Source: Chitinophagaceae bacterium
GTDB lineage: Bacteria; Bacteroidota; Bacteroidia; Chitinophagales; Chitinophagaceae
Length of the DNA stretch: 11,530 nt
NCBI GenBank assembly: GCA_947463755.1
Contig: CANHUK010000018.1
Coordinates: 1-11,530, forward strand
Direction of reading: 5' to 3'
In this document: one piece after another, positions 1-7,013 of the stretch
Layout of the letters: every line of letters starts with the position of its first letter
Numbering within the stretch: position 1 is the first letter of the stretch
Notes under the pieces: model-generated
The model's database searches: none
Told to the model about the DNA's origin: nothing
The model's input: only the letters and a program-made list of their open reading frames with translations
Position numbers and translations under genes: made by a program

Positions 1-1105
1 CGAGCACGATGCCGGCCCTCGTTTGTCGAAGCACCTGAACGGCTGTACTCTCCTCATGCAGGACTGCGAGAATGGGCTTACCACTCAGCACCCCCTGATA
101 GGTCTTGGATGGTGTGTAATGCGATTCCGTGCTGCCAAGGATGAAGACGGCGTCCGCCGCTTCCAGGTGGACAAGTACATCCAGATATGGTATCCGCGCC
201 GGGTATTCGTGCACGATGGATCCCCAGAGTCCATGGCGCTCGGCATAAGGGCGGATGTTGAACCCTTCGGGGTCGTTGGGGAACTTGCCGCTGCCGATGA
301 AATGGAATTCAACATCCGAGAAGGCCTCCCTGTCAGCAGCGATCGCCGAAAAGAGCGCATCCAGGGGGCCGTAAGCCTTGGGCAGCATGGCGCCGGCATA
401 AACGAACTGCAACTTCTCGTTGGGCTGGAAGAGATAGGGCTTCCTTCCGAGACTTGCCACGGCCTTGTGGTCCGCCTGCTCTCCGCCGTAGGGCATGGCC
501 GCAAACAGGCAGTGGGCCTTCAGTGCCGGGTTGCGTTCGATCACTCCCCGGTAATAGCCTTCGGCCACGCCGGTGATGAAGGATGCCCGCCTGACGGCGA
601 TGGGTTCCAGGAAACCTGACAATTTCGTACTCCACCAGTGCCTCGACCATTTCCGCTCCGAGCCGGGGAAGAACTGAACCCAGGGATCGATGTAGTCGAT
701 CCCGTAACGGATGCCGGTGGTGGCATGCAGCCATCTGCCGAGCAGGGCGCCGTAGAACGACGGAATGGGAATGTAAAGTAACTCGATGTGTTCTTCCCTG
801 ATCAGCTTCCGGGCCGTCTTGTATAGATGAAAGAAGGCCCGAAGTCCGATATCACCGATCAGGCGGGGCCTGGTGACGGGAAAGGCACCGGTTTTGACAA
901 TACGTTGGTCCGCCGGCAACAGCCTTTCCAGATCGTGATCAAGCGTCTCCTCATAGTAGCGCTCATGTACGGTGAGGATGACCGGCTCCCATCCAAATGA
1001 GGGGAGGTGCTGTGCAAACAGCCTCGAACGATGCACGGCTGCCAGGTTAGAAGGCGGATAGTGCGGCGTGATGATCAGGATCCTGGGAAGGCTTGGAGAT
1101 GGCAT
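1..1105 (-). CDS. Glycosyltransferase, family 4-like (3' end outside window)
   Basis: Translating the minus strand from ATG at 1105 gives 368 uninterrupted codons to the window edge, so the gene is real but truncated at its 3' end here. The N-terminus, RILIITPHYPPSNLAAVHRS (8-27), is a classic opening of GT4-like enzymes that assemble surface glycans. GIDYIDPWVQFFPGS (135-149) fits the end of the first beta/alpha core, and LQFVYAGAMLPKAYGPLDAL (232-251) begins the donor-binding domain. SKTYQGVLSGKPILAV (333-348) is the counterpart of the conserved 'P-K--EYL--GKPI' region, where the first Glu of EX7E is absent. The start is firm because an in-frame TGA, the FkbM stop, lies two codons upstream. 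No Shine-Dalgarno sequence is seen. Confidence 0.88.
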   Translation of the reverse strand, partial: MPSPSLPRILIITPHYPPSNLAAVHRSRLFAQHLPSFGWEPVILTVHERYYEETLDHDLERLLPADQRIVKTGAFPVTRPRLIGDIGLRAFFHLYKTARKLIREEHIELLYIPIPSFYGALLGRWLHATTGIRYGIDYIDPWVQFFPGSERKWSRHWWSTKLSGFLEPIAVRRASFITGVAEGYYRGVIERNPALKAHCLFAAMPYGGEQADHKAVASLGRKPYLFQPNEKLQFVYAGAMLPKAYGPLDALFSAIAADREAFSDVEFHFIGSGKFPNDPEGFNIRPYAERHGLWGSIVHEYPARIPYLDVLVHLEAADAVFILGSTESHYTPSKTYQGVLSGKPILAVLHEESTAVQVLRQTRAGIVL

Positions 1106-1108
1106 GTG

Positions 1109-1933
1109 TCAGTAGGGAAGCGGGTGGCCGGAAGGAAAACAGATCAGCATATGAGGTATAGTGTTGAAGCCCCTGAGGGAGGCGGCATCTCTGAAATGCA
1201 CGCGCTCAGGATCTTTGAGCTGCCACACGGAATAGGCATGGTAATCATATTTCTCCAGGAAGTCCGCCGCAGCGTCCAATGCCTCAGGACCATGCAGTTC
1301 CAGCAAGATCAGCGGACGCTTGCCGGTAAATAGGTGGTGGCCATTGTGCAGGGCGAATACCTCAGCCGACTCCAGGTCGAACTTGATGATGTCCGGTGCC
1401 GGAACACCCCGTTCATCGATCAGTTCATCGACGCCACAGCAGGTGACTTCCTCCAGTTCGATCTGCTGTTGTTCGTCGTATGTTTTGGACAGCCCGAACG
1501 GACCACTGCTGCCTCCCAGGTTCCGGGTGAACTGAATGCGGGAATGATCAGGACCTACGGCCAGTTGATGCACCCGAACATTATCCCATCCGTTGAGCCG
1601 GGGAAGTGATGATACCACATCATAATTAGCACCGGAAGCTTCGAATACCTCCACTTTGCCCGTTGGCCCGACGAGTTCCCGGAAAATGGCCGCATAATAG
1701 CCGTAAAAGGCGCCGCAGTCCCAGGCGACCATACCCGGTCTGACGATCTCAGGTAATCTGACCCGGTCGAATATCCATTGGTCGTAATCCCCTTTGAGAT
1801 AGGATGCCCCGAGGCGGATGTCTATCTTCATCCTCACGCCCTTAGCGGGGCCTCTCCATACCCTTACAATGTTGAATCCGTTCTCCTTCGGATACAAAAG
1901 GTACAGGACCTGCTTGAATAGCTTTTTGATCAT
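1109..1933 (-). CDS. FkbM family methyltransferase
   Basis: The 274-residue protein fits the FkbM (Methyltransf_21) family of SAM-dependent O-methyltransferases, which commonly act on sugars in polysaccharide clusters. The SAM-binding loop is VAWDCGAFYGYYA (69-81) and the acidic strand VEVFEAS (94-100). The later signature IIKFDLESAE (182-191) corresponds to the common IK-D-EG-E motif, with Ser189 in place of the usual Gly. A typical LILLELHG strand follows (208-215). ATG at 1933, 23 bp after the preceding stop, gives a normal family length; the frame extends upstream to an ATG at 2101, but those 56 residues overlap the upstream glycosyltransferase gene and look like shadow sequence. No Shine-Dalgarno is visible. 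Its likely role is methylation of a glycan residue (inference). Confidence 0.86.
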   Translation of the reverse strand: MIKKLFKQVLYLLYPKENGFNIVRVWRGPAKGVRMKIDIRLGASYLKGDYDQWIFDRVRLPEIVRPGMVAWDCGAFYGYYAAIFRELVGPTGKVEVFEASGANYDVVSSLPRLNGWDNVRVHQLAVGPDHSRIQFTRNLGGSSGPFGLSKTYDEQQQIELEEVTCCGVDELIDERGVPAPDIIKFDLESAEVFALHNGHHLFTGKRPLILLELHGPEALDAAADFLEKYDYHAYSVWQLKDPERVHFRDAASLRGFNTIPHMLICFPSGHPLPY

Positions 1934-1956
1934 TTGATTGTATTCAATTTGTCGAT

Positions 1957-3156
1957 TCACTGCTCCTCGCCCTGCCACTGAAGGGCCAAAGTCCGTGAAA
2001 CCCGCTCCCACCCGTAAGTCCGCATGCGGTGTTGACGCTCCGAGGCGGTCGCCCGCAACCTTTCCTTGAGGCCGAGCATACGATCCAGCAGCCGCTCCCA
2101 CTCGGACGGGTCTGGCGGGAACAGGATCCCGTGATCCGAATGATCAGCCATGAAGGCCCGTTGTGCTTGTGTTTCCGTGACCGCGAGGAACAATCCCGCC
2201 TGAAGATAGGCCAGGATCTTGTTCGTGATCGCGAGTTCGCGGTTTCTGTCAGCCACCACATCGATGGCGAGTCCGACATCGAAGCTGACGAGCCGGCTAT
2301 GCAACTCGGTCTGTCTGACCGGTCCATGCAAAAAAATATTGGAGACGCCGTCCAGATATTCCCTTGTGAAGGAAGGGTCGGGGTGGCCGAATATATGTAA
2401 TTCAACCCGGTCTCCTGCCGCAATGATGGCCGGCAGCACCAGCTCGAGTCCTCTGCGGGCCGAAACAAGCTGAGAAAACCATACCAGCTTTAGCGGACCG
2501 GACGCTACCGACTCGGGCGCCGGAAATTCTGAGGACGGAAACCAGTTGAGCAGGGTCATCCAATGCGGTCCCTCCTCTCCAAGATCGGTGGCTACCTCCC
2601 TTTGGATCAACGGCGCAGCGAAGGATACATAATCTGCGACAGAAAGGGTGTGCCGCATGAGCCTCCGCATAGAGGCTGCAAGACGGGGATCCTGCGTCTC
2701 TCCCGGATGGTAGTCTTCCACATCGATGCCCAGACGTGCGCGGTTACGGCGTGCGAACCGTGTCGCCGGCAGGAAGGCAGCAGGATTGTGCGCGATGACC
2801 CAATCCGGTGTCAGCCGAAGCCCTCGCAATGCGTGGTCGAGCATGTATGCTCTTTTTCCGGCCGCGAGTGCATCGACCATCGGGTGTTTCCACAGGCCGG
2901 TCAGGCGTCTGGCGACCCGCTCAAGCATACTGGCGACCAGCCAGGGCATGAATGGTTTGCGCGTGGCGGATAGTCTGGTGAATCCTACCCCCGGTAGTGA
3001 CTGGATCTTTTCATCATCCTGCGCATCCGTCCAGTTGCCCAGTCGAAAACAGAGTACAAGGATATCATGTCCGGCGTCCCGCGCGCACAGGATCTCCTTG
3101 TAAAGGCGCGGATTTGCGGAAACAGAAAGCGTAGTGATGAACAGCAAGGATGCCAT
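1957..3156 (-). CDS. Glycosyltransferase, family 4-like (GT-B fold)
   Basis: A 399-residue protein with the two-domain layout of GT4 enzymes. The N-terminal domain includes LFITTLSVSANPRLYKE (5-21), which resembles the acceptor-side opening of the family, and WVIAHNPAAFLPA (119-131), the usual D-x-x-x-AH-N/D-P region. A flexible linker near 200-220 is followed by LKLVWFSQLVSARRGLE (222-238), the start of the donor domain. NRELAITNKILAYLQAGL (305-322) takes the place of the EX7E motif, with Glu307 as the likely first acidic residue. ATG at 3156 overlaps the preceding stop by one base. It is only distantly similar to the paralog pair and lacks the MRISKHHYA motif. Substrate unknown. Confidence 0.84.
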   Translation of the reverse strand: MASLLFITTLSVSANPRLYKEILCARDAGHDILVLCFRLGNWTDAQDDEKIQSLPGVGFTRLSATRKPFMPWLVASMLERVARRLTGLWKHPMVDALAAGKRAYMLDHALRGLRLTPDWVIAHNPAAFLPATRFARRNRARLGIDVEDYHPGETQDPRLAASMRRLMRHTLSVADYVSFAAPLIQREVATDLGEEGPHWMTLLNWFPSSEFPAPESVASGPLKLVWFSQLVSARRGLELVLPAIIAAGDRVELHIFGHPDPSFTREYLDGVSNIFLHGPVRQTELHSRLVSFDVGLAIDVVADRNRELAITNKILAYLQAGLFLAVTETQAQRAFMADHSDHGILFPPDPSEWERLLDRMLGLKERLRATASERQHRMRTYGWERVSRTLALQWQGEEQ

Positions 3157-4310
3157 CAGCCGTTTTCGGGGTTCGAAGGCAGCATGTCCTCGATGCGCCG
3201 GAGGTGTGCCTCGTATGAGTTCTCCCTGGCAAACTCCATTCGCTTACGGGTCAGCGCAGGATCTTCACCTGCCTGCAGTTTTTTGATCGTGGCACTGAAA
3301 AACGACAGGAAATCAGGGTCTGAAGGAGACATCATGTATATCAGATCGGATCCCCTGTAACTGCTCAGCGGCTGAGAGATGACAGGCTTGCCGGTAGAGA
3401 GGTATTCAAGCATCTTATGAGAGTTGGATCCATCGGAAAATGCTGTCAGATTGAGCTTGAAGCACTGCCAGAACATGTCGGCCTCCTTCATCTGCGAAAG
3501 TAGTTCCTGCCCCTGGAATGCGCCTCTGAGTTGTACGTTGGCCTTTGCCTGCAATTGCGCTATGAAACGATTGGAATCATGGTCCTGAAGGCCACCCAGG
3601 TTCAATTCGGTGGTCTTGTAGGAGCCCCAAAAAATGAATGTCAGTTCAGGATGCGTTTCAATAACCTTCAGGATGGCCTCACGGTCCATCGACTCGATGC
3701 GAAGATTACCGAGATATCCCACGATCCTGGGAGTACTGGCCGTTTCCGCTGATTCGAACTGCAACACTTCAGGAATGGCCGCATGAAAGATCTTTTGCAA
3801 CCCATGATTGATCCTGAATACCAACTTATTTGCAGCGCGCATACGTTCGTATATCGTATCGGACACCGCCAGGACAAGCGAGGCGGAGTCTGCCTCCGGC
3901 GGCGTTCCCTGCTTGTTGAACTGATCGGCCAGGAAGAGAATGCGCACGGGCGCCCCGAACCAGCGCAGGTTCCGGAACAAAAAACTCTGAAAACACCAGA
4001 CCACATCCGGCTTATGCCCGATCCTGTCCAGGAGCAGACGGATCTGACGGCGCAACATCCATTCGAAGATCGCGGCCGGCAGGAATCGTTCACCGCGAAA
4101 AACTGGCTTGTAGGTGACCACATGCACCCGTGGATGATCCTCCGTCTGCCGGATCGTCACCCCCTTCGTGTCTAATGTGGGAGGTTCTATGAAATAGACC
4201 GTACAACCCCGATCGGCAAGCTCCAGGGCATAATGGTGCTTGCTGATGCGCATTTTCCCCCATCTTTCCGGGGAAATGAGGTAGACCGTCTGATTCCTGA
4301 GTAGATACAT
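3156..4310 (-). CDS. GT-B-like glycosyltransferase (paralog B of the pair)
   Basis: This 384-residue protein is the paralog of the gene at 7014-8165: 30 of the first 46 residues are identical, including WG-MRISKHHYA (17-28) and EPPTL (42-46), and both share PDVVWCF (101-107 here) and the C-terminal HKMLEYLSTGKPV (298-310). By that likeness it is a nucleotide-sugar glycosyltransferase of the polysaccharide locus. Divergence is strongest between about residues 108 and 290, the region that would set acceptor and part of donor choice, so the two copies probably add different sugars or make different linkages (inference). The gene starts 68 bp after HisF with an A/T-rich leader and no Shine-Dalgarno sequence. 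Its TGA stop shares one base with the next ATG (TGATG), indicating coupled translation. Confidence 0.85.
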   Translation of the reverse strand: MYLLRNQTVYLISPERWGKMRISKHHYALELADRGCTVYFIEPPTLDTKGVTIRQTEDHPRVHVVTYKPVFRGERFLPAAIFEWMLRRQIRLLLDRIGHKPDVVWCFQSFLFRNLRWFGAPVRILFLADQFNKQGTPPEADSASLVLAVSDTIYERMRAANKLVFRINHGLQKIFHAAIPEVLQFESAETASTPRIVGYLGNLRIESMDREAILKVIETHPELTFIFWGSYKTTELNLGGLQDHDSNRFIAQLQAKANVQLRGAFQGQELLSQMKEADMFWQCFKLNLTAFSDGSNSHKMLEYLSTGKPVISQPLSSYRGSDLIYMMSPSDPDFLSFFSATIKKLQAGEDPALTRKRMEFARENSYEAHLRRIEDMLPSNPENG

Positions 4311-4378
4311 TCAATAATGATTTGAAAGGGATGAAGGGGCGACCAAGCATCTCTTCCGGCGTCCAGGTATGGTTAGCT

Positions 4379-5143
4379 TTACAATGATATGGATCCTTTC
4401 ATCAATTTGAAACCCGTACAGAAACTGATCAACACCCCCATCCCCTTCTTCTGATATACGAACATACTGCCTGCCGCAGCGGCGGAGGCACCTGCCTCCA
4501 CGGCCTTCCGGAAATCTTCGGTACTTGCAGCACCTCCGCAGGCGATGACGGGTATCCCGACCGCTTGCGAAACGGAAGATATGAGCGGCAGGTCATATCC
4601 CTCCCAGGTGCCGTCCTGCCGGATCGAATGGAGCATGATCTCACCCGCTCCATGCTGTTCAAGTTCACGTGCCCATTCCTCCGGGCTTTTTCCGGTATCC
4701 CGGGTGCCAGATCGGGCAAAGCAGCGGGTGCGCCCCAGCCAGTTCTTCCTGACATCGATGGAGGCGACAACGGACTGCGCACCATATATCGAAGCGATGG
4801 ACTCGGCCAGCGACAGATCGTCATAAAGGACCGAATTCAGCACCACCTTCTCATAGCCGCAATCAAATACGCGACGGGCATCTTCCAGACTGCGTATCCC
4901 GCCGCCATAGGCCATGGGCATGAAAGCCTCACCGGCAATCTCCGTGATCTTATCGAAATCAGGCCTCCGTTGTTCCAGGGTGGCCCGGAAATCCAGCACC
5001 ACCAATTCATCGGCTTCCTTGTCGTTGAAGATCTTGACCGTATTGATCGGATCGCCAACATAGGTTGGCTTGTCAAATCTGACCGTCTTGTACAAGCCTC
5101 CCCTGTCAAGCAACAGAACCGGTATGATGCGTACCCTTCCCAT
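4379..5143 (-). CDS. hisF: HisF-like ammonia-channelling subunit (sugar amidination type)
   Basis: A 254-residue (beta/alpha)8 barrel of the HisA/HisF family. It carries two phosphate-site motifs, YGGGIRS (79-85) and ACGGAAS (201-207). Compared with Thermotoga maritima HisF numbering (from memory), the cyclase aspartate Asp11 is replaced by Leu11 in RIIPVLLLDRGG, whereas Asp130 (ASIDVR) is kept, and so are Arg5, Glu46, Lys99 and Glu168, which correspond to the ammonia gate at the barrel base. This pattern matches HisF paralogs that partner WbpG, not histidine enzymes. ATG at 5143 is chosen because it begins one base after the HisH stop and gives the family's normal N-terminus; the longer frame reaches only a TTG at 5167 that overlaps HisH. 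Stop is TAA. Confidence 0.92.
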   Translation of the reverse strand: MGRVRIIPVLLLDRGGLYKTVRFDKPTYVGDPINTVKIFNDKEADELVVLDFRATLEQRRPDFDKITEIAGEAFMPMAYGGGIRSLEDARRVFDCGYEKVVLNSVLYDDLSLAESIASIYGAQSVVASIDVRKNWLGRTRCFARSGTRDTGKSPEEWARELEQHGAGEIMLHSIRQDGTWEGYDLPLISSVSQAVGIPVIACGGAASTEDFRKAVEAGASAAAAGSMFVYQKKGMGVLISFCTGFKLMKGSISL

Positions 5144-5144
5144 G

Positions 5145-5765
5145 TCAGATTCGTGCAAAATTTTCAAGGACCCTCATGCCATACTTGTGACTCTTCTCCG
5201 GATGGAACTGCATACCGTAGATGTTATCTTTCCGAAAGGCACAGGCGAACTCATAGCCATAGGTGCAGGTGGCTGCCACCTCTGCTTCGGAACGGAAACT
5301 GAAATGATAGGCGTGGACGAAATAGAAACGGGGTTCCTCGGGAATACGGGCCCAGATGGGGTCTCCTTCCGAACGGATGACGATGTCAGTCCATCCCATG
5401 TGGGGGATCTTCAACCCTCCCAACCTGGCGGCATCGAAGGCCACCGTATCGGCGTCCACCCATCCCAAACCATCGACATCTCCCTCCTCACTGTGCCGGG
5501 TCATGAGCTGCGCACCCAGGCAGATGCCCAGCACCGGCCTGCGCTCTCCGAGCACCAGCCGATCCAGGAGCGGCTTGAGTCCGGAGGCGTGCAGATTGTC
5601 CATGCCCGCCTTGAAATGCCCGACACCCGGCAGGATCAGGCGATCTGCCGTCTCGATGACCTCAGGGCGATCGGTGATGACCGAGTCTATGCCAAGCTTG
5701 CGACACATGTTTTGTATCGAAGCCAGATTACCCAGTCCGTAGTTGACGATCGTGATCATATTCAT
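5145..5765 (-). CDS. hisH: HisH-like glutamine amidotransferase subunit
   Basis: A class I (triad) glutaminase of 206 residues, normal length for HisH, which hydrolyses glutamine and passes ammonia to its HisF partner. The nucleophile is Cys82 in LGICLGAQLM (79-88), and the remaining triad residues are His188 and Glu190 in QFHPEKSH (186-193). The oxyanion-strand motif LPGVGHF (45-51) and the N-terminal VNYGLGN (7-13) are intact. No other histidine-pathway genes are nearby, and it follows the WbpG-like gene by 10 bp, so it most likely serves sugar amidination and not histidine synthesis. ATG at 5765 is preferred over ATG at 5759 because AAGG lies six bases upstream of it. The downstream gene begins one base after its stop. 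Confidence 0.93.
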   Translation of the reverse strand: MNMITIVNYGLGNLASIQNMCRKLGIDSVITDRPEVIETADRLILPGVGHFKAGMDNLHASGLKPLLDRLVLGERRPVLGICLGAQLMTRHSEEGDVDGLGWVDADTVAFDAARLGGLKIPHMGWTDIVIRSEGDPIWARIPEEPRFYFVHAYHFSFRSEAEVAATCTYGYEFACAFRKDNIYGMQFHPEKSHKYGMRVLENFARI

Positions 5766-5775
5766 CAGGTGCCTT

Positions 5776-6951
5776 TCAGGCTTTTGCGAACGGGAAGAGC
5801 GCCCTGTAGATCTTCTTGATCGGTGACAGGATCGGATATCTCTCCTCCAGTGGCCGCTCGTGATCGAAGGCGTAGTGGCTTTTCGGCGGAATCCGCATCA
5901 GCTCCTGGAACTCATCGTTCGAAAGGCCAAGCTTCTTCAGCACGAAATCATAGTCTTCCCGGAAAAGGGCAGGATCATAGGTCGGTTTCTCCAACTCCTG
6001 CAATGCCTCTTCACGGGTCAACTGCCCCCCAAAGATAAGGTCGCTGAGGTGGGGCTTTCGCTTATCGATGTGGAATTTTTGCGGAAGGATGTAGCCCTGG
6101 TAGAATCGGGTCCAGATGCTCTCGAAATGCTTGCCGCCATAATCCCGCCATCCGAGCTCGGAGGAAATGACCTTTTTGACCTCGCGCTTGTCGTAATCGA
6201 CATAATTGAGCACAGACACACCGCGGATTCCCTTCACCTCGTAGTAATACCGCTTGAACCGGGCATCCATCATCGGGTAACTCTTCAGAGGGCGGGTCCC
6301 GTAAGCCTTATGGATGGCCCTGATATTGACATGATCTGCCTTGGGATATATCCAGGTGCGGGGCATGGTCTGCTCGGTCTGCACATTGGTGCCGCTAAGG
6401 ATATACTTGATATTCCGTTCACCGGCCATTCGGAACAATGTGCAGGTGATCGCATGGTCGGTGATGGCCTCAATGTCCACCACAGAAGCTTTGAGATAGG
6501 CCAGTTGCAGATCTCGAAACTCAGACCAGTCGATCACATAAGTGTAGAGGTCGAATCCGCTCCGGGTGATGATTTCCTCTATGTTTCGGACCGATAACTC
6601 GGAATTCCATCCGTTATCGAAGTGGACAGCCAGGGGTTTGAGCCCAAGTTTCCGGGCGACCAGCGCCACATAGGTGCTGTCCACCCCTCCGCTGACGCCC
6701 ATGATACAGTCGTAGGGTTGGCCCGCACCCTCTGCCCTGATGCGATCGGCGATGGCCGTGAGCCTTTCCCAACCCTGAGCACCGGGCAGCACATGCTCCG
6801 CCTCTGCCTTGCGATAGGCCTCATGATAGTTGCACACGCCATTTTCGTCAAACCGGATGTCGGGGTCGGCGATGTTATCCATCACGGATAAGGAACACCT
6901 ACGATACGCCGGATCGTCCTGGGAAAGGACAAGTCCGGGAGAAAACACCAT
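5776..6951 (-). CDS. wbpG: N-acetyl sugar amidotransferase (WbpG/PseA-like)
   Basis: A PP-loop ATPase of the family that converts an acetamido group on a nucleotide sugar to an acetamidino group, using ATP and ammonia supplied by a HisH/HisF pair. With the ATG at 6951 (391 residues), the PP-loop SGGVDS lies at 87-92. Other family landmarks are VMDNIADPDIRFDENGVCNY (23-42), LSGTNVQTEQ (185-194), the YYYEVKGIRG segment (235-244), and GKHFESIWTRFYQGYILP (273-290). A GTG at 6969 would add six residues; neither start has a good Shine-Dalgarno sequence. The N-terminal zinc-like cysteines are reduced to Cys19 and Cys40, with Ser and His where many relatives have the second Cys. It lies 10 bp upstream of the HisH gene, with HisF following, which is the usual trio order. 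The exact sugar (for example a diacetamido-uronic acid or a nonulosonate) cannot be inferred. The symbol is by family resemblance. Confidence 0.92.
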   Translation of the reverse strand: MVFSPGLVLSQDDPAYRRCSLSVMDNIADPDIRFDENGVCNYHEAYRKAEAEHVLPGAQGWERLTAIADRIRAEGAGQPYDCIMGVSGGVDSTYVALVARKLGLKPLAVHFDNGWNSELSVRNIEEIITRSGFDLYTYVIDWSEFRDLQLAYLKASVVDIEAITDHAITCTLFRMAGERNIKYILSGTNVQTEQTMPRTWIYPKADHVNIRAIHKAYGTRPLKSYPMMDARFKRYYYEVKGIRGVSVLNYVDYDKREVKKVISSELGWRDYGGKHFESIWTRFYQGYILPQKFHIDKRKPHLSDLIFGGQLTREEALQELEKPTYDPALFREDYDFVLKKLGLSNDEFQELMRIPPKSHYAFDHERPLEERYPILSPIKKIYRALFPFAKA

Positions 6952-7013
6952 GCTGGCTTTTTTTACCACTTTCTTTCAGTTGAAGTTGCCGGTCGCCGCA
7001 GACCGTTCAGGCG

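Noticed and set aside
333..734. 133-residue minus-strand open frame
   Set aside because: It lies inside the better frame of the left-edge glycosyltransferase (1-1105) and shows no domain.
1934..2101. 56-residue N-terminal extension of the FkbM gene
   Set aside because: It overlaps the end of the preceding glycosyltransferase, looks like low-complexity shadow sequence, and ATG 1933 gives a standard family length.
1944..2468. 174-residue minus-strand open frame
   Set aside because: Overlaps the GT4-like gene at 1957-3156 in another frame; Ser/Arg-rich composition is typical of shadow frames.
4565..5302. 245-residue plus-strand open frame across hisF and hisH
   Set aside because: It is antisense to two strongly recognisable enzymes and has no family-like motif, so it is a codon-bias shadow.
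4379..5765. hisH and hisF as part of a histidine biosynthesis operon
   Set aside because: No other his genes adjoin, the pair directly follows a WbpG-like gene, and the HisF copy lacks the Asp11 equivalent.
5860..6597. 245-residue plus-strand open frame antisense to wbpG
   Set aside because: The minus strand encodes conserved amidotransferase motifs throughout; the plus frame shows no recognisable domain.
6980..7005. Small inverted repeat (CGGTC/GACCG) between paralog A and wbpG as a terminator
   Set aside because: The stem is only 5 bp, with no following T-tract on the transcribed strand, and the genes continue in the same direction.
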